64,000 nt of DNA. It comes from an uncultured Flavobacteriaceae bacterium (lineage in GTDB: Bacteria; Bacteroidota; Bacteroidia; Flavobacteriales; Flavobacteriaceae). Position 1 is the first letter of the stretch; every line of letters begins with the position of its first letter. Below, in pieces: positions 63,619 through 64,000 of the stretch. Position numbers and translations under genes: made by a program. The stretch covers positions 1-64,000 of the forward strand of contig CALJVK010000019.1 of assembly GCA_937773465.1 (NCBI GenBank), given 5' to 3'. A model generated the notes under the pieces. The model did not search any database and was not told the origin of the DNA. It saw only the letters and a list, made by a program, of their open reading frames with translations.

Positions 63619-64000
63619 ATGATAATCAAATTTCAAAAATATCAAGGTACAGGAAATGATTTTATAATTATTGATAACACTGATTTATCTTTTCCATCTG
63701 AAAACATTTCTTTAATTAAACAGCTGTGTGATCGTAAATTTGGAATTGGTTGTGATGGTTTGATATTGATAAATCCCTCAGATTCATCAGATTATTTAAT
63801 GAATTATTATAATTCTGATGGTAATTTAGGTTCTATGTGCGGAAATGGAGCAAGATGCTCTGTTAAATTTGCTCAAAACATTAGTATAATTAAAAATAAA
63901 ACTGTTTTTACTGCATTTGATGGTTTACATGACGCATTGATTTATGATGATCAAATAACTTTATCGATGAAACCTGTCAATGATATTATAAATTATGGAA
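63619..64000 (+). CDS. dapF: diaminopimelate epimerase, 3' end outside window
   Basis: Cofactor-independent epimerase converting LL- to meso-diaminopimelate for lysine and peptidoglycan. The visible 127 residues start IIKFQKYQGTGNDFIIIDN, then CDRKFGIGCDGLILI and YYNSDGNLGSMCGNGARC with the first catalytic Cys at about 74. The gene continues beyond the right edge, so the second catalytic Cys is not visible. It is divergent from degP. Confidence 0.95.
   Translation, partial: MIIKFQKYQGTGNDFIIIDNTDLSFPSENISLIKQLCDRKFGIGCDGLILINPSDSSDYLMNYYNSDGNLGSMCGNGARCSVKFAQNISIIKNKTVFTAFDGLHDALIYDDQITLSMKPVNDIINYG

Noticed and set aside
1..64000. CRISPR arrays, insertion sequences, prophage genes, integrases, toxin-antitoxin pairs or restriction systems
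   Set aside because: I looked on both strands and found no regularly spaced repeats, transposase or integrase motifs, or defence genes.

Overview
The window is a strongly AT-rich, densely packed bacterial chromosome segment, almost certainly from a marine member of the Flavobacteriia (Bacteroidota). The evidence is a TonB-dependent receptor with a carboxypeptidase-regulatory N-terminus paired with a DUF4249 lipoprotein, the lineage families DUF4199, DUF4290 and DUF6095, a split transketolase, type B L31, a zeaxanthin-type carotenoid cluster, and repeated promoters of the Bacteroidota form TTTG-N19/20-TAnnTTTG. No phage, insertion sequence, CRISPR array or clear island is visible. The content is mostly housekeeping and there is no intergenic gap above 300 bases.

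Layout. 0-2.6 kb: envelope operon (DUF4199 protein, glycosyltransferase, phosphohexomutase running off the left edge). 2.6-12 kb: rpmE2, a peptide-type substrate-binding lipoprotein, mtaB, small genes, rpmH, carB and rmuC, nearly all interrupted by frameshifts. 12-21.6 kb: purB, rdgB-rlmH, priA, rpsF-rpsR-rplI, hisS, a flavoprotein and tRNA-Met. 21.8-27.4 kb: START-like protein, class IV aminotransferase, yqgE-fmt-ATPase, DUF493, DUF4290, murA. 27.4-31.6 kb: a five-gene light/DNA-repair operon (SRPBCC, SDR, CPD photolyase, photolyase-related protein, TIGR03643 protein). 31.6-38.5 kb: Na+/solute symporter, maf, kdsC-like, DUF2520, ndk, DUF721-recF, TPR protein, ribH. 38.5-41.5 kb: crtI-crtB-crtZ directly behind three tRNA genes. 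41.6-50.6 kb: aroK, PRTase, S4 protein, FKBP lipoprotein, transketolase halves, tgt, lptF/G, EamA, accA. 50.7-55.4 kb: dnaB and the thrS-infC-rpmI-rplT operon. 55.4-64 kb: murQ, DUF4249/TonB receptor pair, icd, rplS, trmD, degP, and dapF running off the right edge.

Two themes stand out. The first is photobiology: a photolyase operon whose SDR lacks the catalytic Tyr and whose photolyase-related member lacks the expected Fe-S cysteines, plus a carotenoid operon that appears to be co-transcribed with a tRNA operon. The second is sequence quality: indels in essential genes cluster in a few blocks (about 0.4-11.6, 19.8-20.0, 39.4-42.0 and 50.8-54.2 kb) while the rest is clean. This looks like local consensus error, not gene decay, so the affected genes are annotated here as single genes with frameshifts. 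I did not find a convincing wholly new system; the best leads are in the photolyase operon and the tRNA-carotenoid arrangement.
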